A DNA stretch of 12,574 nucleotides from NCBI GenBank assembly GCA_017989575.1, contig JAGNPP010000047.1, forward strand, positions 1-12,574. Direction: 5' to 3'. Shown piece by piece: positions 6,241 to 12,454 of the stretch (positions are counted from its first letter, which is position 1; each line of letters starts with the position of its first letter). The stretch is from Chryseobacterium sp. (GTDB taxonomy: Bacteria > Bacteroidota > Bacteroidia > Flavobacteriales > Weeksellaceae). The notes beneath the pieces were generated by a model that saw only the letters and a list, made by a program, of their open reading frames with translations, had not been told where the DNA came from and searched no databases. The position numbers and the translations under genes are program-made.

Positions 6241-7274
6241 TACTCCGCAGTTTTATTCGCCAATTGTCCACAAGCAGCGTCAATATCACCGCCACGGCTT
6301 TTTCTTACCATAATTGTGATGCCAGCTTTTTCCAATTCTCGGACGTATTTTTCCTCGGCAGAAATACTTCTGTGGTCAAATTTTCCTTCGCCAATCGGAT
6401 TGTATTGGATTAGGTTGACTTTGCTCGGAACTTGTCGGCAATATCGAATTAATGCTTTGATATCATCGTCGCCATCGTTGATGCCTTTCCAAACGCAATA
6501 TTCGAAAGTAATTGGCGAACCCGTTTTCTGATACCAATATTGAAGCGAATCCATAATATCCGTCAAAGGAAATTTCTCGGAAAATGGCATAATGTCATTT
6601 CGTTTATGCTCGATTGCGGAATGAAGAGAAAGTGCCAATTTCACTTTGATTTCTTCATCAGCCAACATTTTTATCATCTTCGGAATTCCAGATGTGGAAA
6701 CGGTTATTCTTCTTGGCGACATTCCCAGACCTTCCGGTTTCGTGATTTTATGAATGGCCTCGACAACGTTTTTGTAGTTCATCATCGGTTCGCCCATTCC
6801 CATAAACACAATGTTCGTGAGTGGTCTGTCAAAATATTCTTTGCTCTGTCTATCAATCAAGGCAACTTGGTCCACGATTTCTGCAACTTCCAGATTTCGC
6901 ATTCTTTTGAGTTTTGCAGTTGCGCAGAATTCACAGTTTAAGGAACAGCCAACTTGCGACGAAACGCAAGCAGTGCTTCTGCTTTCTGTGGGAATTAGAA
7001 CAGATTCTACCATCAATCCATCGTGCAATTTCACACCGTTTTTGATAGTTCCGTCTGTTGATTTCTGCAACAAGTCGATGGAAATTGGATTGATAAAAAA
7101 ATCACGCGTCAGATTTTCTCTCAACTCTTTGGAAAGATTCGTCATCTCATCAAAGGAATGCATATTCTTGCTCCAAAGCCAATCATAGACTTGCTTCGCA
7201 CGGAATGGTTTTTCGCCGATCGTGCCAAAATAGTCTTTAAGTTGTTCAAGGGAAAGTGCGCGGATGTCCTTCAA
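6240..7274 (-). CDS. rlmN: 23S rRNA (adenine2503-C2)-methyltransferase RlmN (also tRNA A37)
   Basis: Radical SAM enzyme that methylates C2 of A2503 in 23S rRNA and A37 in some tRNAs. With the start chosen here it has 344 residues. Counting from the longer frame opening at 7295 (seven codons upstream), the [4Fe-4S] cysteines are CSLNCEFC (C117, C121, C124), the GMGEP SAM-binding motif is at 166-170, and the two catalytic cysteines are C110 (STAC) and C342 (DAACGQL), matching C118 and C355 of the E. coli enzyme. RlmN is preferred over Cfr because of overall family likeness. The TTG at 7295 lies inside a perfect TATCTTTG -7 element and cannot be the start; the next in-frame start, TTG at 7272-7274, gives (M)KDIRALSLEQLKDYF, the usual N-terminus in this group. 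It is followed by, and overlaps by one base, the AT-rich membrane gene. Confidence 0.93.
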   Translation of the reverse strand: MKDIRALSLEQLKDYFGTIGEKPFRAKQVYDWLWSKNMHSFDEMTNLSKELRENLTRDFFINPISIDLLQKSTDGTIKNGVKLHDGLMVESVLIPTESRSTACVSSQVGCSLNCEFCATAKLKRMRNLEVAEIVDQVALIDRQSKEYFDRPLTNIVFMGMGEPMMNYKNVVEAIHKITKPEGLGMSPRRITVSTSGIPKMIKMLADEEIKVKLALSLHSAIEHKRNDIMPFSEKFPLTDIMDSLQYWYQKTGSPITFEYCVWKGINDGDDDIKALIRYCRQVPSKVNLIQYNPIGEGKFDHRSISAEEKYVRELEKAGITIMVRKSRGGDIDAACGQLANKTAE

Positions 7275-7292
7275 TGTCTGAGAATTTTTTTG

Positions 7293-7300
7293 CAAAGATA
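7293..7300 (-). promoter_or_regulatory. Candidate -7 element of rlmN
   Basis: TATCTTTG on the minus strand is a perfect TAnnTTTG match, 18 bases before the TTG start at 7274. No convincing -33 TTG is seen at the usual distance. Confidence 0.5.
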
Positions 7301-7402
7301 AGGTTTTTTTGGATGAAGATTTTGGAGTGGGAGAGTGAGAACGTTATTATGACATTTGATGAAATCAATTATTATTAATTTTCAATCCATTAATTTTTAA
7401 AG

Positions 7403-7410
7403 TAATTTTG
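7403..7410 (+). promoter_or_regulatory. Candidate -7 element of the GAF-protein gene
   Basis: TAATTTTG is a perfect TAnnTTTG match, 60 bases before the ATG at 7471. A weaker alternative, TTTATTTG (7448-7455), has one mismatch but sits 15 bases before the ATG, like other promoters in this window. No clear -33 element is seen for either. The rest of the 7275-7470 gap shows no gene. Confidence 0.4.
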
Positions 7411-7470
7411 CACTTTCATCGACTTTAATATTAACTCGATAATTTTTTTTATTTGCCAGAACTTTACCCA

Positions 7471-9804
7471 ATGGAATTCCAATCCTTCTACGAAAGCCCT
7501 TTTAAGCTGAATTTTTCTTTCGAAAAACTAATTCAGAAAATGGAGTCCGAAGCTTCTCAAAACCCTGACTATGAAGTGTATCACAGGAATATTTTGAATG
7601 AAGCAAAACAATATCCTGAACTCATCACAGGCATCAAGAATCTTGATTTCTTCGAAAAAAATGAACGGGTGATGAAGGAACTTCTAAAAGATTTGTTCCC
7701 GCCAATGCTCACTAAAAATGAGATTAAAGCGATTGGTTTCCCTTTTTATAATTTCTTTTTCAATCCGACAGAGCGTTTCCAAAATATCATCGATAAAGCT
7801 GGTGAGAACTTCGATATGATTATTAAAGATATGGATCCGCACCGTTTCTACGTCATCAGTTGTTGTATTATTTTGCGCAATTACTATAATATTGAACTCA
7901 ATTTTGTACAGCCCTTTATTTTTGATATTCCGAATGAGGAAGGAATTGTCAATCACTATCGTTTCTTGAATAATGTTGATTTTATCGAAATAAATCCTTT
8001 AGAAAATGTCAAAAAATTAACCGAAGACGAGATTGCCGAGTTGATGGACAATTTTGAAGACTATGATTTATGGAGAGAAAAATTTCCGCCTCAAAGTTGG
8101 GAATTGAAAGGTTTCGCGGTCATCAGCTTCTTCGATGCAACCACAGAAAATGCGATTTCTAATCTGAAAAGCAAGCTCATTAATATTGAAGACGATAAAA
8201 ATTTGAAAGCAGAAATGAACACGATTTTCCGTTCGATTTTTCAGGTTTCGGATTTGGAAGTGGGTTACACGGCAATAAATATTGAAGAAAATAAATTCGT
8301 GAGAAGTCCTATTAATGGGATTATTGAGAGTTTTACTCTCTCCTCGACGCCACGAAATTTCAAATATGAAATGCTTTGCGAAAAGAATTTCAATGCGTTG
8401 GTAGAATCCAAAAAATTCTTCAGCGTTTCCGATGTTGACCGAAGTTTCCGCGAGTTTCCAGAAAGCGCAATGGCGGAACAGCTTTACGAATCCGGAATTA
8501 AAAGTGCAATTTTTGCACCTATCATCAAGGACAAAAAAATCCTCGGAATTGTAGAATTGGTTTCCCGAAAAAAGCAACTGAACAGCATCAATGCCAACAA
8601 AATGGAAATCGTAATGCCTTATCTGGAAGACACGATGGAAAGGCTTTACACGGGAATCGAGACGAGAATTCAGGCGATTATTCAGCGGGAATATACGTCG
8701 ATTCATCCAAGTGTTTATTGGAAATTCCGCCAGGAAGCGGAACGACATATTGGATTTTATAAGGAAGAATTTGACTTGCCTTACCGAAATATCAGTTTCC
8801 AAAATCTGACACCACTTTTCGGACAAACCGACGTTCGAAATTCCTCAATTTCCAGAAATCTGGTCATTAAAAAAGATTTGGAAATTCAGTTGGGATTGAT
8901 CTCGGATTTGATTTCAGCTTTTAGCACAGAAAATGATTTTGATGCTTTGAAAGACCGACTGAAATATTATCAGGAATTGCTTCAAACAGACATCAAAGCA
9001 GATACGGAAAATATCGTTCAGACTTTTATTTTGTCGGAAATTCATCCTTTATTTCAATCGATAAAACTTCAAAATATTGAGAAAAATCAATTAGTGACGG
9101 ATTATTTCAAAAAGTTGGATTCAAGAACCGATATGGTTTATGATTTCCCGAAAAAATTTGATGAAAGTTTGTCGTCCATCAACCGAAATTTAGCCGATAT
9201 TCTCGACAAAAGACAGGAAGAACAACAACAGCGTTTTCCGTTTTATTACGAGCGTTTCAAGACAGATGGCGTGGAACACAATATGTACATCGGTTCGTCG
9301 ATTGCGCCAGATTTAACTTACGACCCAATTTTCCTAAAAAACTTGAGATTGTGGCAATTGCGTGTTCTTTGTGAAAGCGAATTGGAATACAACCAATTCC
9401 GAAAAAATCTGGAATTTTCTTTGGATGTTTCGTCATTAATTTTAGTTTACAGTACGCCAATCAGCATCAGATTCAGAATGGATGAAAAGCGTTTCGATGT
9501 CGATGGAAGCTACAATGCGCGCTACGAAATGATTAAAAAACGCATCGATAAATCGACCATTAAAAACTCATCTGAACGCATCACGCAACCCGGAAAAATC
9601 AGCATTATTTTTTCTCAGGAAAAAGAAAGACACGATTATCTTCAATTAATCAAAATCCTTCAAAATCAAAATATTTTAGAATCGAATGTGGAAGAACTGG
9701 AAGTTGAAGATTTACAAGGAATCAACGGTTTGAAAGCTTTGCGCGTGGGAATTAATTTTGAGGCGGAGGAAGTGGATTATGAGTTTGTGGAAAGTATAGG
9801 TTAA
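7471..9804 (+). CDS. Large GAF-domain protein, function unknown
   Basis: 777 residues, cytoplasmic (no signal peptide or membrane segment). The N-terminal part (1-240) is mostly helical and unassigned. Residues about 245-390 look like a GAF domain: strand VGYTAINIEENKFV, then a helix, SAIFAPIIKDKKILGIVELVS (345-365) as the central strands, and a C-terminal helix. The rest (390-777) is helical, then alpha/beta, with no recognised catalytic motif; no histidine kinase, GGDEF or phosphodiesterase motif is visible. GAF domains bind small molecules, so a sensory or scaffold role is possible. ATG 7471 is preferred over TTG 7453, which lies in a -7-like element. The last residues, INFEAEEVDYEFVESIG, end in a 41-bp block that recurs at 10880-10920 followed by ETT and a stop, so the present tail is probably secondary. 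The original terminator seems to be at 10934-10963. Confidence 0.75.
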   Translation: MEFQSFYESPFKLNFSFEKLIQKMESEASQNPDYEVYHRNILNEAKQYPELITGIKNLDFFEKNERVMKELLKDLFPPMLTKNEIKAIGFPFYNFFFNPTERFQNIIDKAGENFDMIIKDMDPHRFYVISCCIILRNYYNIELNFVQPFIFDIPNEEGIVNHYRFLNNVDFIEINPLENVKKLTEDEIAELMDNFEDYDLWREKFPPQSWELKGFAVISFFDATTENAISNLKSKLINIEDDKNLKAEMNTIFRSIFQVSDLEVGYTAINIEENKFVRSPINGIIESFTLSSTPRNFKYEMLCEKNFNALVESKKFFSVSDVDRSFREFPESAMAEQLYESGIKSAIFAPIIKDKKILGIVELVSRKKQLNSINANKMEIVMPYLEDTMERLYTGIETRIQAIIQREYTSIHPSVYWKFRQEAERHIGFYKEEFDLPYRNISFQNLTPLFGQTDVRNSSISRNLVIKKDLEIQLGLISDLISAFSTENDFDALKDRLKYYQELLQTDIKADTENIVQTFILSEIHPLFQSIKLQNIEKNQLVTDYFKKLDSRTDMVYDFPKKFDESLSSINRNLADILDKRQEEQQQRFPFYYERFKTDGVEHNMYIGSSIAPDLTYDPIFLKNLRLWQLRVLCESELEYNQFRKNLEFSLDVSSLILVYSTPISIRFRMDEKRFDVDGSYNARYEMIKKRIDKSTIKNSSERITQPGKISIIFSQEKERHDYLQLIKILQNQNILESNVEELEVEDLQGINGLKALRVGINFEAEEVDYEFVESIG
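9751..9791 (+). repeat. 41-bp direct repeat, proximal copy (3' end of the GAF gene)
   Basis: Exactly identical to 10880-10920; the offset is 1129 bases. It encodes INFEAEEVDYEFV in frame. The match stops sharply on both sides: A versus G before it, A versus G after it. Confidence 0.95.
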
Positions 9805-9810
9805 ATTTTG

Positions 9811-9856
9811 TTTCACAAATAATGAAATTTTATATTTAATTTCATTATTTGTGAAA
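9811..9856. promoter_or_regulatory. Perfect 19-bp inverted repeat with nested palindromes, candidate operator of the satD islet
   Basis: TTTCACAAATAATGAAATT (9811-9829) is the exact reverse complement of 9838-9856, with an eight-base spacer. Each arm is itself a small palindrome, TTTCA-N7-TGAAA, so two operator-like sites lie 29 bases apart, and a further half-site, TTTCAC, sits at 9869-9874 against the -7 element. As an RNA it could form a strong hairpin, so it may also end the GAF transcript, though no T-run follows. Overlap with the satD promoter favours an operator. Confidence 0.6.
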
Positions 9857-9882
9857 TTATATAGATTGTTTCACTATATTTG
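9849..9882 (+). promoter_or_regulatory. Candidate promoter of the satD islet
   Basis: TATATTTG (9875-9882) is a perfect TAnnTTTG match, with TTG (9849-9851) 23 bases upstream inside the second arm of the palindrome. The satD ATG follows 21 bases after the -7 element. Confidence 0.55.
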
Positions 9883-9903
9883 ACTTCCTAATTTATTTTA
9901 AAA

Positions 9904-10533
9904 ATGAAACATTATATTTTAATGTGCGATGTTTTGAATAGTCGTGAAAAAAATCAAAAAAATCTAATTGAAGATTTTCGGAATTGTACAACCTACATCA
10001 ATAATAAATACAAAAAAAATATCTTATCACCATTAACAATAACTTTGGGTGATGAGTTTCAAGGGGTTATCAAGAATTTATCGAATTCTATAAAAATAAT
10101 TGTAGAGTTAGAAGAATTCATCATAAAGAATAATTTCCCAATGAAACTGAGATATGTTTTATATTTTGGGGAAATAGAAACGGAAATTAATTCCAATATT
10201 GCTTATGAAATGCTTGGAAATGGATTAACAGATTCACGCAGGATTATTAATAATATGAAGGAAAAGGATTCTCGGTTTTATATTGATACCAAAGAAGAAT
10301 CTAAAAATAGCATTCTGAATAATGGTTTTAATATATTTCAGAATATTGTAGATAAATGGAAAATTGAAAAAGATTATGAAATTATTTATAGCCTTATAGA
10401 ATTTAAAGATTATAAAATAGTTTCTGAAAAATTAAACAAAAACAGGTCTTTGGTTTGGAAAAGAGAAAGAAATCTGAACATATCTTCCTACACATCTGCT
10501 AAAGAAATTTTATTGGTGATTTCAAATATTTAA
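9904..10533 (+). CDS. SatD family protein
   Basis: 209 residues, cytoplasmic. Family calls rest on an N-terminal strand with CDVLNSRE (8-15), LTITLGDEFQGVI (44-56), LRYVLYFGEIETEIN (82-96) and YEMLGNGLTDSRR (101-113), the conserved order in SatD proteins. The family is named after the sat acid-tolerance locus of Streptococcus mutans and has no settled biochemistry. The motif order resembles class III nucleotide cyclases (first-strand Asp, GDxF hairpin, RxGxxxGE strand, G-rich then Arg helix), with D9 and D50 as possible metal ligands; this is my inference. Residues 170-195 (IVSEKLNKNRSLVWKRERNL) look like a helix-turn-helix, so the protein may bind DNA, perhaps its own palindromic operator. 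It is followed after three bases by a membrane-protein gene. Confidence 0.8.
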   Translation: MKHYILMCDVLNSREKNQKNLIEDFRNCTTYINNKYKKNILSPLTITLGDEFQGVIKNLSNSIKIIVELEEFIIKNNFPMKLRYVLYFGEIETEINSNIAYEMLGNGLTDSRRIINNMKEKDSRFYIDTKEESKNSILNNGFNIFQNIVDKWKIEKDYEIIYSLIEFKDYKIVSEKLNKNRSLVWKRERNLNISSYTSAKEILLVISNI

Positions 10534-10536
10534 ACA

Positions 10537-10884
10537 ATGAATTTATTTTACAAAATTTTAATTATTGTATTTCTAGAAATTATTCTCACCGTTTTTTATA
10601 CGATAATTACGCCGAGGGAAAAGAACTCAAGATTAATTGATGTAAAATCCATCCTCAAAGGTTTGGTTGAAAGAGCATTTTTAACGTACTCTTTGATTAG
10701 TGGTTTTCCTCACGTTTTAACATTGTTTGGAGCTTTGAAATTGGGTACAAGATTGAAAAGTGCCGATAACGAAAATACCGAAGAAGGCAGAAAAAAAGAA
10801 AGCAGATACAATGATTATTACTTGGTTGGCAATTTTATTTCAGTAGCTCTAAGTATTGTTTACTTTAATTTACTTCACGATTAA
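10537..10884 (+). CDS. Small three-TM membrane protein, partner of SatD
   Basis: 115 residues, not assigned to a named family. Hydrophobic segments at about 4-25, 48-68 and 93-113, with a basic/acidic cytoplasmic-type stretch between the second and third (KLGTRLKSADNENTEEGRKKESRYND). The start is three bases after satD, so the two are co-transcribed and probably act together. The last sense codon (GAT) and the TAA stop are made by the first bases of the distal 41-bp repeat (10880-10884), so the present C-terminus may have been set by the insertion event, and the ancestral protein might be longer. A role as membrane effector or anchor for SatD is a guess. Confidence 0.75.
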   Translation: MNLFYKILIIVFLEIILTVFYTIITPREKNSRLIDVKSILKGLVERAFLTYSLISGFPHVLTLFGALKLGTRLKSADNENTEEGRKKESRYNDYYLVGNFISVALSIVYFNLLHD

Positions 10885-10920
10885 TTTTGAGGCGGAGGAA
10901 GTGGATTATGAGTTTGTGGA
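10880..10920 (+). repeat. 41-bp direct repeat, distal copy
   Basis: Exact copy of 9751-9791. It overlaps the stop codon of the small membrane protein by five bases. Confidence 0.95.
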
Positions 10921-10930
10921 GACTACTTAA
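10880..10930 (+). pseudogene. Displaced original 3' end of the GAF-protein gene
   Basis: In the same frame as the intact gene this reads INFEAEEVDYEFVETT and then a TAA stop at 10928-10930. That is a plausible natural end of the GAF protein, in contrast to VESIG in the present gene. No start codon or promoter belongs to it; it is a remnant, immediately followed by a hairpin terminator. Confidence 0.75.
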
Positions 10931-10933
10931 AGC

Positions 10934-10963
10934 CGAATTCCACAAAATAATTTGTGGAATTCG
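10934..10963. terminator. Hairpin terminator between convergent genes, probably the original GAF-gene terminator
   Basis: CGAATTCCACAAA (10934-10946) pairs perfectly over 13 bp with 10951-10963 around ATAA. No long T-run follows on the plus strand (TGTACTTTATCC) and only a short TTT lies past it on the minus strand, so strength is uncertain. It starts three bases after the remnant stop codon and 31 bases beyond the minus-strand HD-gene stop. Confidence 0.65.
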
Positions 10964-10994
10964 TGTACTTTATCCGTGAAATTTTGTTGTAAAC

Positions 10995-12197
10995 CTACAT
11001 CGTCACATTCCGGAAAGCCAACATAAACGCCACCACAGAAGCCAAAATCCCAATCGTGAAAACCGTGTAAGTCAGTCGCAACAATTTGTATTTTCGGTTC
11101 AGCACGATTCCGAGATAATAGAGGTCTTTAATCATCGTGTCGTACAGATATTGTCGGTCGCTCATCATTTCCTTCATCGCCCAAAGATATTCTTCCATCG
11201 GCATTTTATAGAAATTTCCGAAGAACAGCAGGTTCACTTTTTTCTCCTCGATTTCCTTTCTGGTAAACGTTCCGCTCGAAACTTTTGGCCTTGTGGACAT
11301 TATTGCCAAAATAATACACGCCACACTCGACATTATCATCACAAAAGTCGGGATGATCAAGTGAGAATTGCTCGGCGAATCCAGTTTCGGAATCAAGGTT
11401 GACAAGGCCACAGAAATGATTACGGCATTTACAGAAAGTAGAATATTTGCCTTGCTGTCAGCGATTTGACTCAGTTGCGTGTGATTGTTCAGCGTCACGC
11501 GGAACATCGTTTCAATGCCACGTTCCGGCGAATCCATCTTCTCCAGTTTCTTTTTATTGAGAAGAATTTTATCACTTTCCTGAGTGTTTTTCTCCTTTTT
11601 TTCTTCTTTCAAAGTTTTGATTTGAGCGATGACTTTCTCCAGATTTTTATCTTTGTCAGTTTGCCAATTTTCCTTCGCAAACTTGGTGTAGAATTTATGT
11701 TTCGCAAAAAAAGTTGTGTTCAGTTCCGCCCATTTTATCTTACTGAATTTCTGCTGATGCACTTCACGGATTTCATTGCGCAAATCCTCAGAAATTTTAA
11801 AATATTCTTGTGAAGCCAAATGCGACATATCCGCATCTTTGATGATTTCTTCCAAGTGATTTTTCGGCTGATAATACTTGTCCGTTGCCAAAATCAAATC
11901 GCCTATTTTTCGGATTCTGTCTTCATTAAAATCGTTTTCCCGCAAGAAATTTTCAATCGCTTTTTTTCCTTCCGCCTCGTGATTATCGCAATCGCTGATG
12001 TAACCCAAATCGTGAAACCAGCCTGCCAGAAGCAGATTTTCCGTGTCTTCCGGATTGATATTTTCCTCCTTTGCCAATATTTTGAGCTTGTCCACAACCT
12101 GAATCGTGTGATTCAAATTATGATACGTGTAAGCAGAAGACAATCGGTCTTTGAACAAATTTTTAACGTAATCTTCCGAGATTTTCAAAATATCCAT
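10995..12197 (-). CDS. HD phosphohydrolase domain fused to Pycsar-effector (DUF5706/PycTM) membrane domain
   Basis: 400 residues from the ATG at 12195-12197. The TTG at 12215 lies in a perfect -7 element and is rejected as a start. Residues 1-175 form an HD domain: YHNLNH (25-30) with H26 and H30, FHDLGY (61-66) with H62 and D63, and DADMSHL (121-127) with D121 and D123, the metal and catalytic set of HD phosphohydrolases. A charged, coiled-coil-like linker (184-222) follows. Residues 226-400 match the DUF5706/Pycsar system effector family: MFRVTLNNHTQLSQIADSKA (231-250), then membrane segments at about 252-270, 280-301 and 377-396. In Pycsar systems such effectors respond to cCMP or cUMP made by a cyclase, but free-standing HD fusions like this one are common in Bacteroidota and may be housekeeping or degradative. 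No classical PycC cyclase gene lies next to it; the convergent SatD islet is the only neighbour with cyclase-like motifs. Confidence 0.85.
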   Translation of the reverse strand: MDILKISEDYVKNLFKDRLSSAYTYHNLNHTIQVVDKLKILAKEENINPEDTENLLLAGWFHDLGYISDCDNHEAEGKKAIENFLRENDFNEDRIRKIGDLILATDKYYQPKNHLEEIIKDADMSHLASQEYFKISEDLRNEIREVHQQKFSKIKWAELNTTFFAKHKFYTKFAKENWQTDKDKNLEKVIAQIKTLKEEKKEKNTQESDKILLNKKKLEKMDSPERGIETMFRVTLNNHTQLSQIADSKANILLSVNAVIISVALSTLIPKLDSPSNSHLIIPTFVMIMSSVACIILAIMSTRPKVSSGTFTRKEIEEKKVNLLFFGNFYKMPMEEYLWAMKEMMSDRQYLYDTMIKDLYYLGIVLNRKYKLLRLTYTVFTIGILASVVAFMLAFRNVTM

Positions 12198-12212
12198 AAA
12201 AGCAATTTGAAA

Positions 12213-12220
12213 CAAATTTA
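12213..12220 (-). promoter_or_regulatory. Candidate -7 element of the HD-Pycsar-effector gene
   Basis: TAAATTTG on the minus strand is a perfect TAnnTTTG match, 15 bases before the ATG at 12197. No TTG at the usual -33 distance is seen. Confidence 0.5.
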
Positions 12221-12261
12221 AGAAAGATTGGTGATTAACTGATATTTAATAAAAATTTTTA

Positions 12262-12350
12262 GGGCAACTTATCCGCCTTCCGCTCCCAATCTTTTTTGCC
12301 TTCGCTTTTCCCAATGCAAAAAAGGATTTCCGCTCAAGTCGGGTTGCGCT
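12262..12350 (-). repeat. Dispersed hairpin-forming intergenic repeat, copy B
   Basis: Same block order and orientation as copy A at 2501-2568, with a longer loop (GCCTTCGCTTTTCCCAATGC between the T-run and A-run). AATCTTTTTTGC pairs with GCAAAAAAGGATT apart from one bulged G. It lies upstream of the HD gene and upstream of the insertion-sequence end. The surrounding gap 12216-12454 contains no gene. Confidence 0.6.
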
Positions 12351-12402
12351 TCGCAGAGTTGAAACATTCTATAATTTCCCAACATTCATTTAAAAAAAAT
12401 GC

Positions 12403-12440
12403 GACCTTTGCGTTTAGATTTTTGCATTAAAAAAAGTATG
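12403..12440 (+). promoter_or_regulatory. Possible promoter and start of a gene cut by the insertion sequence
   Basis: GACCTTTG (12403-12410) is close to TAnnTTTG. An ATG at 12438 followed by AAA AAA (MKK..., typical of signal-peptide starts) lies 27 bases downstream, but the frame ends after 16 residues at 12488, within the transposase region. It may be the leader of a plus-strand gene interrupted by the element; this is weak. Confidence 0.25.
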
Positions 12441-12454
12441 AAAAAAATATATGA

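Larger units (their letters stand above)
9792..10920 (+). other. satD islet bounded by direct repeats (1129-base unit including the distal repeat)
   Basis: This is the segment that precise recombination between the 41-bp repeats would remove. It carries an operator-like palindrome, a promoter, the SatD-family gene and a small membrane-protein gene, and no integrase or transposase. The satD part is visibly AT-richer than the flanking GAF gene: 13 and 14 G+C in lines 9961-10020 and 10081-10140, against 29 in line 8641-8700. Removal would restore a GAF gene ending VETT* directly before a hairpin terminator. Confidence 0.7.

Noticed and set aside
8068..8826. 252-codon open frame on the minus strand
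   Set aside because: It lies wholly inside the GAF-protein gene on the opposite strand, is rich in Phe/Arg/Asn as expected of an antisense shadow, and shows no domain.
11820..12221. 133-codon open frame on the plus strand
   Set aside because: Antisense shadow of the HD domain gene, whose motifs are clear on the minus strand.
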